From contig JADKGA010000004.1 in NCBI GenBank assembly GCA_016717165.1, positions 372,001 through 436,000 of the forward strand: DNA of 64,000 nucleotides, given 5' to 3'. Of the stretch, positions 24,843-33,033 are shown one piece after another. The notes under the pieces are model-generated. The model was given only the letters and a program-made list of their open reading frames with translations. It had not been told where the DNA came from and did no database searches. Each line of letters opens with the position of its first letter. Position 1 is the stretch's first letter. Position numbers and translations under genes: made by a program. The stretch is from Candidatus Lutibacillus vidarii (GTDB lineage Bacteria > Actinomycetota > Actinomycetes > Actinomycetales > Dermatophilaceae).

Positions 24843-25751
24843 CACGGCGCGGACCCACGTCGGCGGCGCCGGCACCCCCCGACCCGCGCGCCTCTCGCCC
24901 ACCGCGGCGATCGCCCAGCCGACCCACTCCGGGCGCAGCATCACGTCCTCCCAGGAGAACCGGAGCAGCTCCCAGCCCCAGACGGTGAGTTCGGTGTACC
25001 GCCGAGCGTCGCGGTGCAGGTCCTTGCGGGTGCGGTGCGCGGTGAAGCCCTCGGCCTCCAGCGCCAGGCGGGCGATGGGGTCGCCGAGGTCCACGGTCGC
25101 CCAGAGACCGCTGTCCCAAATCCGCAGCTGCGGGGTGAACGTGAACCAGGGGATCTCGAGCGCGATAGCGCGGAGGACCGACTCCATCGGGTTCGCCGCG
25201 CGGCCATCGGCGTGTTGGGCGACCCGCCGGGCCGCGGTGGCGCCGGGCCCACGCAGCCGCGCCGCGCCCGCTCGCAGCTGGGCGACACTGACGTCCTCGG
25301 CCCGCACCGCGGAGTCGGCCACCGCAAGCGCCTCCGCGAACGGGAGGGTCCGGGCGCAGTCGAGAACGGTCCGGATCGGGTCGGTCCGGCCGCGTGACCA
25401 CTCCCGCGGGTTGATCGCGGCATAGTGGATCGAGGCGCGGTCGGCGTCGGCGCGCTCGACCCGGCGGTTCCGCGGCACGGTCAGCTCGGCGCGCTCGGGG
25501 GGCCGGACGATCTCCCAGCCGTGGGCCATTGCTGCGGAGAGGTGCGAGCGCACCGCGGTGAGCTGGTGAGCGAGAGCGCGATGTTCCTCGACGCGCGGGT
25601 CGGCATACCGGCCGCGGCGCAGCCGCACGATGAGGCCCGCGTCGAGTGCGCGAGCCAGCTGGCTGCGGGAGTGCGTGCGCCGGAGCCACCGGTAGGTCGC
25701 CACCCCACCGGCGGCCCGGAGCGTCTGGGCAACGTCAGCCACGCTAACCAT
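24825..25751 (-). CDS. AbiEi-type N-terminal domain plus DUF559/Vsr-like nuclease-fold protein
   Basis: The 308-residue protein starts with a winged-helix region (SVADVAQTLRAAGGVATYRWLRR, then LIVRLRRGRYADP) like that of type IV antitoxin AbiEi-family proteins. Its C-terminal part (about 205-290: NPMESVLRAIA, VDLGDP, LALEAEGF) resembles a PD-(D/E)XK fold of the DUF559/Vsr group with Asp and E-x-E in place, though several spacings are loose. Such proteins are common singletons in Micrococcales; function is unknown. Start ATG 25751 (MVSVADV) is preferred over 25808 because the extra 19 residues would be encoded by two DnaA boxes. No AbiEii-like toxin gene is next to it. It is bracketed by palindromic elements 2 and 3 in opposite orientations; element 2 encodes its last residues and stop. 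Confidence 0.82.
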   Translation of the reverse strand: MVSVADVAQTLRAAGGVATYRWLRRTHSRSQLARALDAGLIVRLRRGRYADPRVEEHRALAHQLTAVRSHLSAAMAHGWEIVRPPERAELTVPRNRRVERADADRASIHYAAINPREWSRGRTDPIRTVLDCARTLPFAEALAVADSAVRAEDVSVAQLRAGAARLRGPGATAARRVAQHADGRAANPMESVLRAIALEIPWFTFTPQLRIWDSGLWATVDLGDPIARLALEAEGFTAHRTRKDLHRDARRYTELTVWGWELLRFSWEDVMLRPEWVGWAIAAVGERRAGRGVPAPPTWVRAVHANVQ

Positions 25752-25780
25752 GGTGATCCGGTTGTGAGGTCGCCGATGCG

Positions 25781-25809
25781 TTATCCACAGGTGCATGTAG
25801 TTATCCACA
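25781..25809 (+). promoter_or_regulatory. Pair of perfect DnaA boxes far from oriC
   Basis: TTATCCACA occurs at 25781-25789 and 25801-25809, same orientation, 20 bp apart (about two helical turns). The pair lies in the upstream region of the AbiEi-like gene, about 19 kb from the dnaA-dnaN origin. Both match the strongest boxes of the origin exactly. Confidence 0.75.
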
Positions 25810-25848
25810 GAGATCTGTGGGGTCGGGTAGGGCGGTGGGCGGCATCCG

Positions 25849-25919
25849 AACGTGCAATAGTCCCGTTTGACGCCCGGTTTGTCCCGGTATGCCGCCTCAG
25901 ATCTGGACTACTGCACGTT
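25849..25919 (+). repeat. 71-bp palindromic element, copy 3
   Basis: Left arm AACGTGCAATAGTCCC (25849-25864) and right arm 25904-25919 with two differences from perfect complement. It contains CCGGTTTGT and GGTATGCC cores, opposite in orientation to copies 1 and 2. Part of a direct duplication with copy 4 (about 25841-25990 and 26093-26240). Confidence 0.88.
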
Positions 25920-25975
25920 TGAATGCACGCCGGGGAGCGAGACGGACCAAGACTCCGAGGCGGAGGCGCGGCGCA

Positions 25976-26025
25976 GCGTCCAGGCGGGTGCGCCGGGCCG
26001 CGGCGTCCAGGCGGGTGCGCCGGGC
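25976..26025. repeat. Two-unit tandem repeat, 23-bp unit with 27-bp period
   Basis: The same 23 bp recurs at 25976 and 26003 just right of element 3. It is GC-rich intergenic DNA with no credible gene; 25921-26100 otherwise shows only degenerate repeats. Confidence 0.6.
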
Positions 26026-26100
26026 TGCGGTATCGAGAAGGGCGCGCCCCGTCATCGTGGTGTTCGCTCAGCTTCGCCTGTCGCGTCGAGGCGGCATCCG

Positions 26101-26171
26101 AACGTGCAATAGTCCCGTTTCGCGCCCGGTTTGTCCCGGTATGCCGCCCCGGATCTGGACTACTGCACGTT
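26101..26171 (+). repeat. 71-bp palindromic element, copy 4
   Basis: Left arm 26101-26116, right arm 26156-26171, with the same two arm differences as copy 3 and a near-identical interior. About 65 bp to its right also match the DNA right of copy 3, so the pair arose by a duplication of about 150 bp. Confidence 0.88.
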
Positions 26172-26253
26172 TGAATGCGCGGCAGGAGGCGAGGCGGGCC
26201 ACGACTCCGAGGCTGGAGGCGCGGCGCGGCGTCAAGGCGGCTGAGGAGAACAT

Positions 26254-26372
26254 GGGCGGCGGAGCAAGACGGCGGCGGAACAAGACGGCGGCGGAGAGAG
26301 ACGGCGGCGGAGCGTCAAGGCGGCGGAGCGTCAAGGCGACGGCGCGGCGTCAAGGCGACGGACGGCGACGAC
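26254..26372. repeat. Degenerate GGCGGCGGA-type repeats next to pcnA
   Basis: Imperfect units of about 15 bp (variants of AGACGGCGGCGGAGC, then GCGTCAAGGCGGCGGA) fill the DNA between element 4 and the pcnA stop. No coding or RNA signal was recognised in 26172-26393. Confidence 0.6.
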
Positions 26373-26393
26373 AGAGGACCGCCGCGGACCGGC

Positions 26394-27836
26394 TCAGGAC
26401 ACCGACGACTCGGGCTGTTCGGCCCACCACGCCAGCAACCGAGAACGCGCCTCCTCCTCGCCGAGAACGCCCTCGTCGAGCCGGAGCGCCAACAGGAACT
26501 TGTACGCCCGCCCCACCAGCGGCCCCGGCGCGATACCGAGCGCCGCGCCGATCTGGTCCCCGTTGAGCTCGGGCCGGACGGCAGCGAGCGACTCGGCGTC
26601 GAGCAGCGCGGAGATCCGAGCCTCGAGGGCGTCATACGTGCGGGCCAGCCGGGCCGCCTTGCGGACGTTCCGCGTCGTGCAGTCCGAGCGGGTCAGCAGA
26701 TGCAGCCGCGGGAGCAGCGGGCCGGCGTCGGTGACATACCGCCGCACCGCCGAGTCGGTCCACTGCCCGTCTCCGTACCCGTGGAAGCGCAGGTGCAACT
26801 CGACCAGGCGTGCGACCGCCGACACCGTCTCCTTGTCGAAGCGCATGGCGGAGAGGCGCCGTTTCGCCATACGGGCGCCGACGAGCTCGTGGTGATGGAA
26901 GGAGACCCCGCCGCCGGGCTGGAACTCGCGGGTCGCCGGCTTGCCGATGTCGTGGAGCAGGGCAGCCAGCCGGAGCACGAGGTCGGACCCGCCAGACTCA
27001 AGCGCGATCGCCTGCTCCAGCACCCGCAGCGAGTGCTCGTACACATCCTTGTGCCGGTGGTGCTCGTCCACCTCCAGCTGCAGCGCCGGCAGCTCGGGCA
27101 GGAAGATCCCGGCCAGCCCGGTCTCGACGAGCAGGGTCAGCCCGTCCCGCGGCGCCGGCGCCAGCAACGTCTTGGTGAACTCGTCCCGGATCCGCTCTGC
27201 CGAGACGATCTCCAGCGACCCCGCCAATGCCGTCATCGCCGCCCGCACCGACGGGTCGACCGAGAACCCCAGCTGGGCGACGAAGCGGGCGGCCCGCATC
27301 ATCCGCAGCGGGTCGTCGCCGAAGGACACCTCGGGCTCGACCGGCGTCCGCAGCACCCGTGCGGCCAGGTCGTCCAGGCCACCGTGCAGGTCGACGAACT
27401 CCAGCGACGGCAGCCGCAGCGCCATCGCGTTGACGGTGAAGTCGCGCCGGGTCAGGTCGCCCTCGAGGCTGGAGCCGAAGGCGACGACCGGTTTGCGCGT
27501 GGTCCCGTCATAGACATCGGACCGGTATGTCGTGACCTCGACCTGCTGCGCTCCGACCCGGAGCCCGATGGTCCCGAAGGCCCGGCCGATGTCCCACATG
27601 GCGTCGGCGTGCTCGGCGACGATGGCCTCGATCTGGTCGGGGCGGGCGTTGGTGGTGAGGTCGAGGTCGGGGGAGGTCCGCCCGAGGAAGGCGTCGCGCA
27701 CCGGGCCCCCGACCAGCGCGAGCTCGAAGCCGGCCCCGGCGAAGTGTTCCCCCATCGCGTGGAGCAGCGGCAGCACGGGAGCCAGCCGTGCCACGGCGGC
27801 ACGGAGGAGCTCGGGTGGCGTCGACACGATCCGCAA
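26394..27836 (-). CDS. pcnA: CCA tRNA nucleotidyltransferase / poly(A) polymerase family protein
   Basis: The 480-residue enzyme adds or repairs the CCA end of tRNAs. The nucleotidyltransferase core has GGPVRDAF (43-50) and DLDLTT (57-62, metal-binding Asp pair), followed by RRDFTVNAMAL and the RMMRAARF motif B/D region. An HD phosphohydrolase domain begins near residue 295 (LLHDIGKPAT). Length and domain order match actinobacterial Rv3907c-like proteins. It is divergent from the NUDIX gene, across a 136-bp promoter region with 11-bp tandem repeats, which is the usual arrangement of this locus. Start ATG 27836 gives MRIVSTPPELLRA. Confidence 0.95.
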   Translation of the reverse strand: MRIVSTPPELLRAAVARLAPVLPLLHAMGEHFAGAGFELALVGGPVRDAFLGRTSPDLDLTTNARPDQIEAIVAEHADAMWDIGRAFGTIGLRVGAQQVEVTTYRSDVYDGTTRKPVVAFGSSLEGDLTRRDFTVNAMALRLPSLEFVDLHGGLDDLAARVLRTPVEPEVSFGDDPLRMMRAARFVAQLGFSVDPSVRAAMTALAGSLEIVSAERIRDEFTKTLLAPAPRDGLTLLVETGLAGIFLPELPALQLEVDEHHRHKDVYEHSLRVLEQAIALESGGSDLVLRLAALLHDIGKPATREFQPGGGVSFHHHELVGARMAKRRLSAMRFDKETVSAVARLVELHLRFHGYGDGQWTDSAVRRYVTDAGPLLPRLHLLTRSDCTTRNVRKAARLARTYDALEARISALLDAESLAAVRPELNGDQIGAALGIAPGPLVGRAYKFLLALRLDEGVLGEEEARSRLLAWWAEQPESSVS

Positions 27837-27844
27837 GCCTAATG

Positions 27845-27895
27845 CCCCGACCGCTCCCCGACCGCTCCCCGACCGCTCCCCGACCGCTCCCCGAC
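27845..27895. repeat. 11-bp tandem repeat (CCCCGACCGCT) in the pcnA-NUDIX divergent promoter region
   Basis: Units begin at 27845, 27856, 27867, 27878 and 27889, the last ending in GGC. The 11-bp period keeps every unit on nearly the same face of the helix. Confidence 0.85.
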
Positions 27896-27960
27896 CGGCC
27901 CTGACCGGCCCCGACAGGATCGAGCCCCTGGAGCAACCCCCCGTGACGGAGGGTGCTGGT

Positions 27961-27966
27961 TACAGT
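27961..27966 (+). promoter_or_regulatory. -10 box TACAGT for a probably leaderless NUDIX transcript
   Basis: TACAGT ends 6 bp before the GTG start at 27973, so transcription would start at or next to the start codon. No ribosome site is visible. No good -35 box was found at normal spacing. Confidence 0.4.
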
Positions 27967-27972
27967 AGGCGG

Positions 27973-28452
27973 GTGACCACCCCGACGCCCCCGCCAACGG
28001 GGCGGCGCCTGCCCTCGGTCGAGGAGCGGTGCGCCGGTGGCGTGGTCATCGACGTCCACGAGGGACGGGCCCGGATCGCCGTCATCGCCCGCCGCAACCG
28101 CGCCGGCCGCATCGAATGGTGCCTCCCCAAGGGCCACATCGAGCCCGGCGAGACCCTCGTCCAGACCGCCGCCCGAGAGGTCGCGGAAGAGACCGGCATC
28201 ACCGCCGAGGTCCTCACCGAGCTCGGCACCGTCGACTACTGGTTCGTCGCCGACGACCGTCGGATCCACAAGGTCGTCCATCACTACCTCCTCCAGGCCA
28301 CCGGCGGCGCGCTCGGCACCGAGAACGACCCCGACGGCGAGGCCATCGACGTCGCCTGGTTCCCCCTCAACGAGGTCGCCAACCACCTCACCTTCCCCAA
28401 CGAACGGCGGATCGCTCAGGCGGCGTGGGAGCGCCTGGCGGGCACCGCGTGA
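27973..28452 (+). CDS. NUDIX hydrolase
   Basis: This 159-residue protein has an exact NUDIX box at residues 54-76 (G-x5-E-x7-R-E-V-x-E-E-x-G-I, within GHIEPGETLVQTAAREVAEE), binding Mg2+ for hydrolysis of a nucleoside diphosphate-linked substrate; the substrate cannot be read from sequence. It corresponds in position to Rv3908 of M. tuberculosis. The GTG start at 27973 is in frame, leaves the N-terminus short and fits a leaderless transcript. The stop overlaps the GTG of the next gene (28449), so the two are coupled. Confidence 0.92.
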   Translation: MTTPTPPPTGRRLPSVEERCAGGVVIDVHEGRARIAVIARRNRAGRIEWCLPKGHIEPGETLVQTAAREVAEETGITAEVLTELGTVDYWFVADDRRIHKVVHHYLLQATGGALGTENDPDGEAIDVAWFPLNEVANHLTFPNERRIAQAAWERLAGTA

Positions 28453-30563
28453 GCGCTGGCCGGCGCCGGCGCAGGCCCCTGTTGACGGGCCTTCTGGTCG
28501 CCTCGGCGACGCTGCTCACCTCCGCGGGGCTGCTCGCCGCTCCATCCGGTATGCCGGCCGCCGCGGCGAAGACCTCCGACGTCCACGTGGAGCTCGGCTC
28601 CGTCGACCCGGCGGTGCCGACGCCCGGCCAGACCGTGACAGTAAGCCTTCGGGTGGTCGCCGGCGCCTCCGGTCTGGCGGCCGGCCGGGTCGACCTCGTC
28701 CGCGCCGAGCAGAGCCTGATCTCCCGCAGCGACGTCGCCCGCTGGGCCGACGGCACCACCGCGCCCTCGGGCAAAGTCGTGGCGAGCTTCCCGCTCCCCG
28801 CCGCCGCGCCGAACGGCACGGTCCCGGTCCGCCTCACCGTCCCGGCCAGCCAGCTCGGCGCGACGCGTGCCTTCCAGAGCGTGCCCCTGGCCGTGGTCGT
28901 CCGCGACGTCGCCGGCCAGCTGGTCGCGAGCCTGCACACCTTCGTCCCGGTCTTCACCCGCAAGGAGTTCGAGCCGATCACGCTGACCTGGCTGCTGCCG
29001 GTCACTGCGCCCGCCGATCCCGACCTGTTCTCGGACAAGGCCCGCCCGCGCCAGGCCGCCTGGGAGTCGGCCATCGGCCCCGGCAGCCCCTTGGACGCGC
29101 TCGTCGCCGCGGCGCAGGGTCATCAGGTCACCTGGGTGCTCGACCCCGCCATCGTCCGCCCGGTGCCCACGCTCCTCGCCGACGGCACCGGCCCGGCCCC
29201 CGGCGCCACGACGACGCCGCAGGATGGCGCCGACAGCACCGACCCCGTCGTCGTCCTGGCGGCCGGTTTCGCGGCCCGGCTCGCCGCTGCCTCCCCCGCC
29301 ATCTGGTCCCTTCCGTATGCCGATCCGGACCTCGCTGCCCTAGGGGCCTCGGGCGGCGGGGCCGGCGCGTCGGCATACCTGAAGTCCTTGGTGGGACGCT
29401 CCTGGGCGACACCGCAGCGGACGGTGACCACCGCATGGCCGGTCGACGGCACGCTGCGCGCCGCCGGACGGGTCGGGCTGCTCAGCACGGGGTACCCCAG
29501 CCCCGGCCCGGACGTCACCTTGGTGGCGGCGTCGACCCTGGCCGGGCGCAGCGGCTACACCGTCACCGCGCCCGGTCGGACCGGCACCGGGCTGGTCACG
29601 GTCGCTTACGACGACACCCTCGGCGCCGTGCTGAGCGGCGCGACGACCTCGGAGCGCGCCGCCCTGGCCACCCAGCGGATCCTCGCCGAGACCCTGGCCA
29701 TCGTCGACGAACAGGCCGGCACCGCCCGCTCCTTCGCGATCCTGCCCGCCCGGGGGTTTGCGCCGGACCCGCAGGGCCTGGACCGGCTGCTCACGGCGGT
29801 GTCCAGCGCGCCCTGGGTCACGGTCGGCTCAGGCGACGCCCTGCTCGCCGCCGCGACCGCCGCGCCGAAGTCGACGGCCGCGACCACCGGAACACCCTCG
29901 GGAACCCCCGCCGTCGCCCCCGCGGCGGCGCTCACCGCGAGCTCGCTGGCGGCGGTGCTGCGTAGTGCCCCGGACGTCGACCGGCTCGCGCCGGTGCTCG
30001 GGGCGGACAAGGCGGCGGCCACAGAGCTCGCCGCCCGGTGGCACGACCGCCTCGACCAGGCCCTGTCGGCGAGATGGCGCGGGTCCAGCGCCTACGCGGC
30101 ATACCTCACGGCGACCCTCGCCACGGTGAGCACCGTGACCACCGGGGTCCGGGTCCTGCCCGGAACGCTGAACTTCCTCGCCGAGCAGGGCGCCGTGCAG
30201 ATCGTCGTCGTCAACGACCTTGACGCCGAGATTCGCGGGCTCTCGCTGGTTCTCCAGCCGCAGAACGCCCGGGTGGTCGTCCTCGACGCCCCGGTGCCGC
30301 TCACAGTGGGGGCGCACAGCAAGGCGACCGTCCGCGTCGAGGTCCGGGCGCTGGCCGCGGGTCCGGTGCCGATGACCGCCTCGCTCCGGGCACCCGACGG
30401 CTCGACGGTGGGGACCTCCGCCGAGATCCTGCTGCGGGCGAACCCGCCTGCGGGGTGGTGGGGTTGGGCCTTTGCCGGGCTCAACGGGGTGCTCTTCGTC
30501 GTCGGTCTGGTCCGCAGCCTGCGCCGCAAGCGGAGCGGAGTGGCAGCAGGCGCTGCCGGGTGA
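28449..30563 (+). CDS. DUF6049 family secreted/membrane-anchored protein
   Basis: The 704-residue protein has a basic N-terminus and signal peptide (about residues 10-40, LLTGLLVASATLLTSAGLLA), a long extracytoplasmic Ala/Thr/Pro-rich body, a beta-rich domain near 570-660, and a C-terminal membrane helix (WWGWAFAGLNGVLFVVGLV) ending in basic residues. It occupies the place of Rv3909, between NUDIX and the murJ/pseudokinase genes; the function of this conserved family is not known but its position suggests cell-wall synthesis. GTG 28449 overlaps the NUDIX stop. It is followed after 52 bp by the pseudokinase gene, without the murJ gene usually present. Confidence 0.88.
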   Translation: MSAGRRRRRPLLTGLLVASATLLTSAGLLAAPSGMPAAAAKTSDVHVELGSVDPAVPTPGQTVTVSLRVVAGASGLAAGRVDLVRAEQSLISRSDVARWADGTTAPSGKVVASFPLPAAAPNGTVPVRLTVPASQLGATRAFQSVPLAVVVRDVAGQLVASLHTFVPVFTRKEFEPITLTWLLPVTAPADPDLFSDKARPRQAAWESAIGPGSPLDALVAAAQGHQVTWVLDPAIVRPVPTLLADGTGPAPGATTTPQDGADSTDPVVVLAAGFAARLAAASPAIWSLPYADPDLAALGASGGGAGASAYLKSLVGRSWATPQRTVTTAWPVDGTLRAAGRVGLLSTGYPSPGPDVTLVAASTLAGRSGYTVTAPGRTGTGLVTVAYDDTLGAVLSGATTSERAALATQRILAETLAIVDEQAGTARSFAILPARGFAPDPQGLDRLLTAVSSAPWVTVGSGDALLAAATAAPKSTAATTGTPSGTPAVAPAAALTASSLAAVLRSAPDVDRLAPVLGADKAAATELAARWHDRLDQALSARWRGSSAYAAYLTATLATVSTVTTGVRVLPGTLNFLAEQGAVQIVVVNDLDAEIRGLSLVLQPQNARVVVLDAPVPLTVGAHSKATVRVEVRALAAGPVPMTASLRAPDGSTVGTSAEILLRANPPAGWWGWAFAGLNGVLFVVGLVRSLRRKRSGVAAGAAG

Positions 30564-30615
30564 GAGCTCGGTCCGCGCCATAGGATGGCGGGAAACCGAC
30601 GTGAGGGGACGAGAC

Positions 30616-33024
30616 GTGCACGGTGTGGGCCCGGGCTCGCTGCTCGGCGGGCGCTATGTCGCCCACCGACGACTGAGCGTCGATGGCCGGTCCGAGCGAT
30701 GGAGCGCCACGGACACCGTCCTCGAGCGGGAGGTCGCCCTCGTCTGCCTTCCGGCCAGCCTGCCCCAGGCCCCCGCCGTGCTCGACGCCGCACGCCGCGC
30801 CTCGGCGCTTGAGGACCCCCGCCTGGTCGGCATCCTCGACGTCGGGGCCGATGGTGGGCTGCGATATGTCGTCGAGCAGTCCGGTGACGGCCTCCCCCTG
30901 GCCGACCTCCTCACCGAGGGCGCCCTGCCTGCGGACGAGGTCCGCCGGATCGTCGGCGAGGTGTCCGTCGTTCTCGAGCGGGCCCGCCTGCTCGGCCTGC
31001 ACCACCAGGTCCTCACGCCCCGTAGCGTCCTGCGCAGCCCCGCCGGCCGGGTCACGGTCCGGGGGCTGGCCATCGAGGCAGCGCTGTTCGAGCTGGAGGA
31101 GCCGGACTCCGCGCTCGCCTCACGTCGCGACGCCGAGGCTCTGGTGGCTCTCGCGTATGCCGCCCTCACCACCCGATGGCCGATTCGCACTCCGTTCGGC
31201 TACCCCGAGCCGGGACTGGACCCGGCCCCCCGGATCGTCGGGGGGGTCGCCGCGCCCTCGGAGCTGGCCGCCGGGGTGCCCGCGGACCTCGACCTCATCG
31301 CCCGGCTCACCCTGCGCGAGGGCGCCGGCCCCACGACGCCCGGGGACCTGGCCAACCAGATCGCCCCGTGGCCCGAGCAGCCGGTCGACCTGGTCCACTC
31401 CCCGCGCCCGAGACCCCGCTTCGGGATGTCTCCGCCGACGGTGACCCTCACCGACCTGCCTCTGGTCCCCGCTCCGACCGGCGGTTCGGCCTCGGGTGAC
31501 GGGTGGTCCGACCCGCTGGTCGGGGCCGCACCGCCCTTCGCTGCCCCTCCCATCGCTGACGGTGGCGACGCCGCCGAGGCGGCCGCGGAAGGTCAGCCCG
31601 CGGAGCAGCAGGCTGACGACCTGGGTAGCTCGAGCGACGCGGCGGCGGAAGCGGATGAGTCGCTGGGGTCGGACAGGTTGCAGGGGTCGGACAGCTCGCA
31701 GGGGTCGGACGGATCGGACGGACCCGAAGACCCGCCTGCGTCTGGGCCGGACGAGGCAGCCGGAGCGAACGGCGCGCGCGACACCGAAGGCCAAGCCATC
31801 GCGAGCGAGCGAGGACGACCGGAGGCAGCAATTGAGCTCGCCCCATCGAGTCAGGACGCGGGTCAGGGCGACCTTCCGGGCGCCGCCACGACCGTGCTCC
31901 CCGATGGCGCGAGCGGCCCCGACCCCGATGGCGCGAGCGCCCCCGACCCCGATGGCGCGGGATCGACGGACGACGACGTCGAGGACGACCGGCCGCCGAT
32001 CACCACCCGTGAAGCGCTGGCGACCGGCTGGGCCGCCACCCGCCGTGGCGCCGGGTCGGCGGCCGCCGCCACTGCCGCGGCGCGCGACCGGGCCTTGGCC
32101 GCCTGGCGGGCCCGTCATGACCGAAAGGCGGGCCAGCCCGGGTCGGTGTGGGAGGACGGCTCGGCGGGCGCGTTCCCGCCTGGCCCCGCCGGATCCCCAG
32201 GAGGGCCGGACCCCACGCCGTCCCGTTCCGGCTCGACGCCGCCGGCTCTCGGGTCCAGGCTCGCCATACCGCCGGGGTTGAAGTCCTCCCGCCCCGTCGA
32301 GGCAACCCGGCGCGTCGTCGACAAGGTCGCGGCCACGCTGAGTACTCCCGGCGACCCGACGAACGACTCCCCGGCGCCCTTCCTGCCACCGACGGCGCAC
32401 ACCCCGCACCGGGACCAGTCGCGGCAGGCCATCGCCATCCTCGCCGCCCTCGTCATCGTCGCCTTCGTCATCGCCTGGTTCAACCTGCCGCCGATCTTTG
32501 GGGGCTCCAGCGACGGCAGCCCGCGGGCCAGGCCCACAACGACCACGAAACCCGTCGCCTCGACGACCACCTCGGTCGGCCCGGCTCCGGTCGCCCTGGC
32601 GATCAAGGCAGTCACGTCATATGACCCCGAAGGCGACGGGCAGGAGGGTGACAACCGGCTCGCCCGCGCGTGGGACAAGGACCCGGCGACCTTCTGGTAC
32701 TCGTCCACCTACGTCTCGTCGAGCTGGTCCGGGCTCAAGAGCGGGGTGGGCCTCATCCTCGACCTCGGCGCCGCGCACAAGGTCAAGGCGGTGACCGTGA
32801 CGATGCACGGACGTCAGTCGCTGCAGGTCCTCGCCGGTAACGACCGCGCCAAGAGCGGCGCAACCCTGCTCGGCGCGGTCAGCGGGGACGGGGCGCTGAC
32901 CGTCACGGCGGCCACCCCGGTCACGGCGCGGTATGTCGTCCTGTGGATCACCAACCCGGCAAACGTCGGCTCGGGTCAGTACCGCGCCGAGGTCTCCGAG
33001 GTCGCGGTCCTCGGCGCGCCCTGA
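30616..33024 (+). CDS. Membrane pseudokinase with F5/8-type-C-like external domain (MviN C-terminal homologue)
   Basis: The 802-residue protein keeps a kinase-like fold (residues about 5-240, LLGGRYVAHRRLS...) but lacks the catalytic residues: the VAIK lysine site reads VALVCLPA, the HRD loop reads LHHQVLTPRSVL, and DFG is TVRGLA. A long acidic, Asp/Ser/Gly-rich linker (about 350-480) leads to one membrane helix (about 605-625) and a discoidin-like domain (about 660-800, LILDLGAAHKVKAVTVTMHG). In M. tuberculosis this pseudokinase-helix-external domain is the C-terminal half of MviN/MurJ (Rv3910), which recruits an FHA protein when phosphorylated. Here it stands alone. GTG 30616 is chosen because GAGGGG lies 7 bp upstream. 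Confidence 0.88.
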   Translation: MHGVGPGSLLGGRYVAHRRLSVDGRSERWSATDTVLEREVALVCLPASLPQAPAVLDAARRASALEDPRLVGILDVGADGGLRYVVEQSGDGLPLADLLTEGALPADEVRRIVGEVSVVLERARLLGLHHQVLTPRSVLRSPAGRVTVRGLAIEAALFELEEPDSALASRRDAEALVALAYAALTTRWPIRTPFGYPEPGLDPAPRIVGGVAAPSELAAGVPADLDLIARLTLREGAGPTTPGDLANQIAPWPEQPVDLVHSPRPRPRFGMSPPTVTLTDLPLVPAPTGGSASGDGWSDPLVGAAPPFAAPPIADGGDAAEAAAEGQPAEQQADDLGSSSDAAAEADESLGSDRLQGSDSSQGSDGSDGPEDPPASGPDEAAGANGARDTEGQAIASERGRPEAAIELAPSSQDAGQGDLPGAATTVLPDGASGPDPDGASAPDPDGAGSTDDDVEDDRPPITTREALATGWAATRRGAGSAAAATAAARDRALAAWRARHDRKAGQPGSVWEDGSAGAFPPGPAGSPGGPDPTPSRSGSTPPALGSRLAIPPGLKSSRPVEATRRVVDKVAATLSTPGDPTNDSPAPFLPPTAHTPHRDQSRQAIAILAALVIVAFVIAWFNLPPIFGGSSDGSPRARPTTTTKPVASTTTSVGPAPVALAIKAVTSYDPEGDGQEGDNRLARAWDKDPATFWYSSTYVSSSWSGLKSGVGLILDLGAAHKVKAVTVTMHGRQSLQVLAGNDRAKSGATLLGAVSGDGALTVTAATPVTARYVVLWITNPANVGSGQYRAEVSEVAVLGAP

Positions 33025-33033
33025 CGAGACGCC

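Noticed and set aside
25752..25808. 19-codon N-terminal extension of the AbiEi-like protein
   Set aside because: It would be translated from the DnaA-box pair and lacks similarity to the family; the start at 25751 gives the usual N-terminus.
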